A stretch of 10,385 nucleotides of DNA from Akkermansiaceae bacterium UBA6138 (GTDB taxonomy: Bacteria; Verrucomicrobiota; Verrucomicrobiia; Verrucomicrobiales; DEV007), in NCBI GenBank assembly GCA_002422425.1, contig DIVG01000018.1, positions 1-10,385 of the forward strand, written 5' to 3'. The position numbers and the translations under genes were made by a program. The notes beneath the pieces were generated by a model. The model ran no database searches. It was not told the DNA's origin and saw only the letters and a program-made list of their open reading frames with translations. Below, piece after piece: positions 9,953 through 10,385 of the stretch; position 1 is the stretch's first letter; the number at the start of each line of letters is the position of its first letter.

Positions 9953-10385
9953 ATGCGCCCCCTCACCGACACCGAAGTCTCCCGGCGCGCCTTCCTTTCC
10001 CGCACCTCGCAGGGGCTCGGCGGTGTCGCGCTCGCCTCGCTTCTGCATCCATCGCTCGCCGGTGCCGCGTCGAGCGGTGTTCTCGGCAAGCTGCCCCTGC
10101 CGCAAAAGGCGAAACGAGTCATCTGGCTCTATCACCGCGACTGGGACCACCACAGCTTGCTGCGCGAGGAACTGCCGCTTCGCGCGAAGGAAGTCGATCG
10201 TGCCTGTGCCGCCCTCGTCACGGACCTGAAGGAGCGCGGCCTTTTCGAAGACACGCTCATCGTCTGGGCGGGCGAGTTCGGCCGCACTCCGATGATGCAG
10301 GGCAACAAGGGACCGGTCGGACGCGATCATCACAACAAGGCGATGACGATCTGGCTCGCCGGTGCCGGAATCCGGCGCGGTCAGG
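9953..10385 (+). CDS. DUF1501 protein with Tat signal and large in-frame internal deletion (cut by right edge)
   Basis: 144 residues are visible. Residues 1-40 are a twin-arginine export signal (SRRAFLSRTSQGLGGVALASLL, with Arg11-Arg12). Residues 52-60 (KAKRVIWLY) match the first core strand of DUF1501 proteins, which is normally followed by a GGPS-like motif and an Asp-rich segment. Here the frame instead enters the C-terminal part at once: HRDWDHHSLL (61-70), EVDRACAALVTDLKERGLFEDTLIVW (80-105), GEFGRTPMMQGNK (108-119), GRDHHNKAMTIWLAGAGIRRG (123-143). By recollection of family members of about 460-480 residues, some 250-290 residues are absent. The frame is intact and there is no stop. The likely junction lies at 10121-10132. 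The family has an alkaline-phosphatase-like fold, and the missing part would carry N-terminal metal-site residues, so activity is doubtful. It starts 3 nt after PSD1-B and is probably translationally coupled. A short natural variant or an assembly error remains possible. Confidence 0.85.
   Translation, partial: MRPLTDTEVSRRAFLSRTSQGLGGVALASLLHPSLAGAASSGVLGKLPLPQKAKRVIWLYHRDWDHHSLLREELPLRAKEVDRACAALVTDLKERGLFEDTLIVWAGEFGRTPMMQGNKGPVGRDHHNKAMTIWLAGAGIRRGQ

Overview
The window is GC-rich and densely coded, with a gene content that points to the Planctomycetota-Verrucomicrobiota (PVC) group. Two genes carry the PSCyt1-PSCyt2-PSD1 architecture (planctomycete-type cytochrome c domains), and the second is followed 3 nt later by a DUF1501 gene, a pairing typical of Planctomycetes and Verrucomicrobia. 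I favour Verrucomicrobiota, but this is an inference from families only. There is no prophage, insertion sequence, CRISPR array or rRNA. I found no convincing tRNA.

Layout. Bases 1-1687 (minus strand) hold the N-terminal half of cobalamin-dependent methionine synthase (metH), which runs off the left edge. Bases 1688-1962 are a gene-free leader with degenerate short repeats. Bases 1963-4446 (minus) encode a secreted PSCyt1/PSCyt2/PSD1 protein (here PSD1-A). Bases 4511-5686 (minus) encode a class I-type polyphosphate kinase 2 with a polybasic N-terminal tail. Bases 5687-5869 form a divergent intergenic region with two inverted repeats. Bases 5870-7240 (plus) encode RimO, the ribosomal protein uS12 methylthiotransferase. 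Bases 7241-7411 hold a hairpin-rich spacer. Bases 7412-9949 (plus) encode a second PSCyt1/PSCyt2/PSD1 protein (PSD1-B). A Tat-signal DUF1501 gene starts at 9953 and leaves the window on the right.

How the genes relate. metH, ppk2 and rimO look like independent housekeeping or stress genes. PSD1-B and DUF1501 form a tight operon, while PSD1-A has no DUF1501 partner in this window. The cellular role of PSD1/DUF1501 pairs is not established. They are exported proteins, the PSD1 member has haem-binding CxxCH motifs, and the DUF1501 member has an alkaline-phosphatase-like fold.

The strongest unusual signal is in the DUF1501 gene. Its reading frame passes directly from the N-terminal core strand (KAKRVIWLY) into a C-terminal block of the family (HRDWDHH...GEFGRTP...GRDHH). 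The whole middle of the protein, roughly 250-290 residues by my recollection of the family, is missing, yet the frame is kept. Neither PSD1 gene in the window therefore has an intact DUF1501 partner here.
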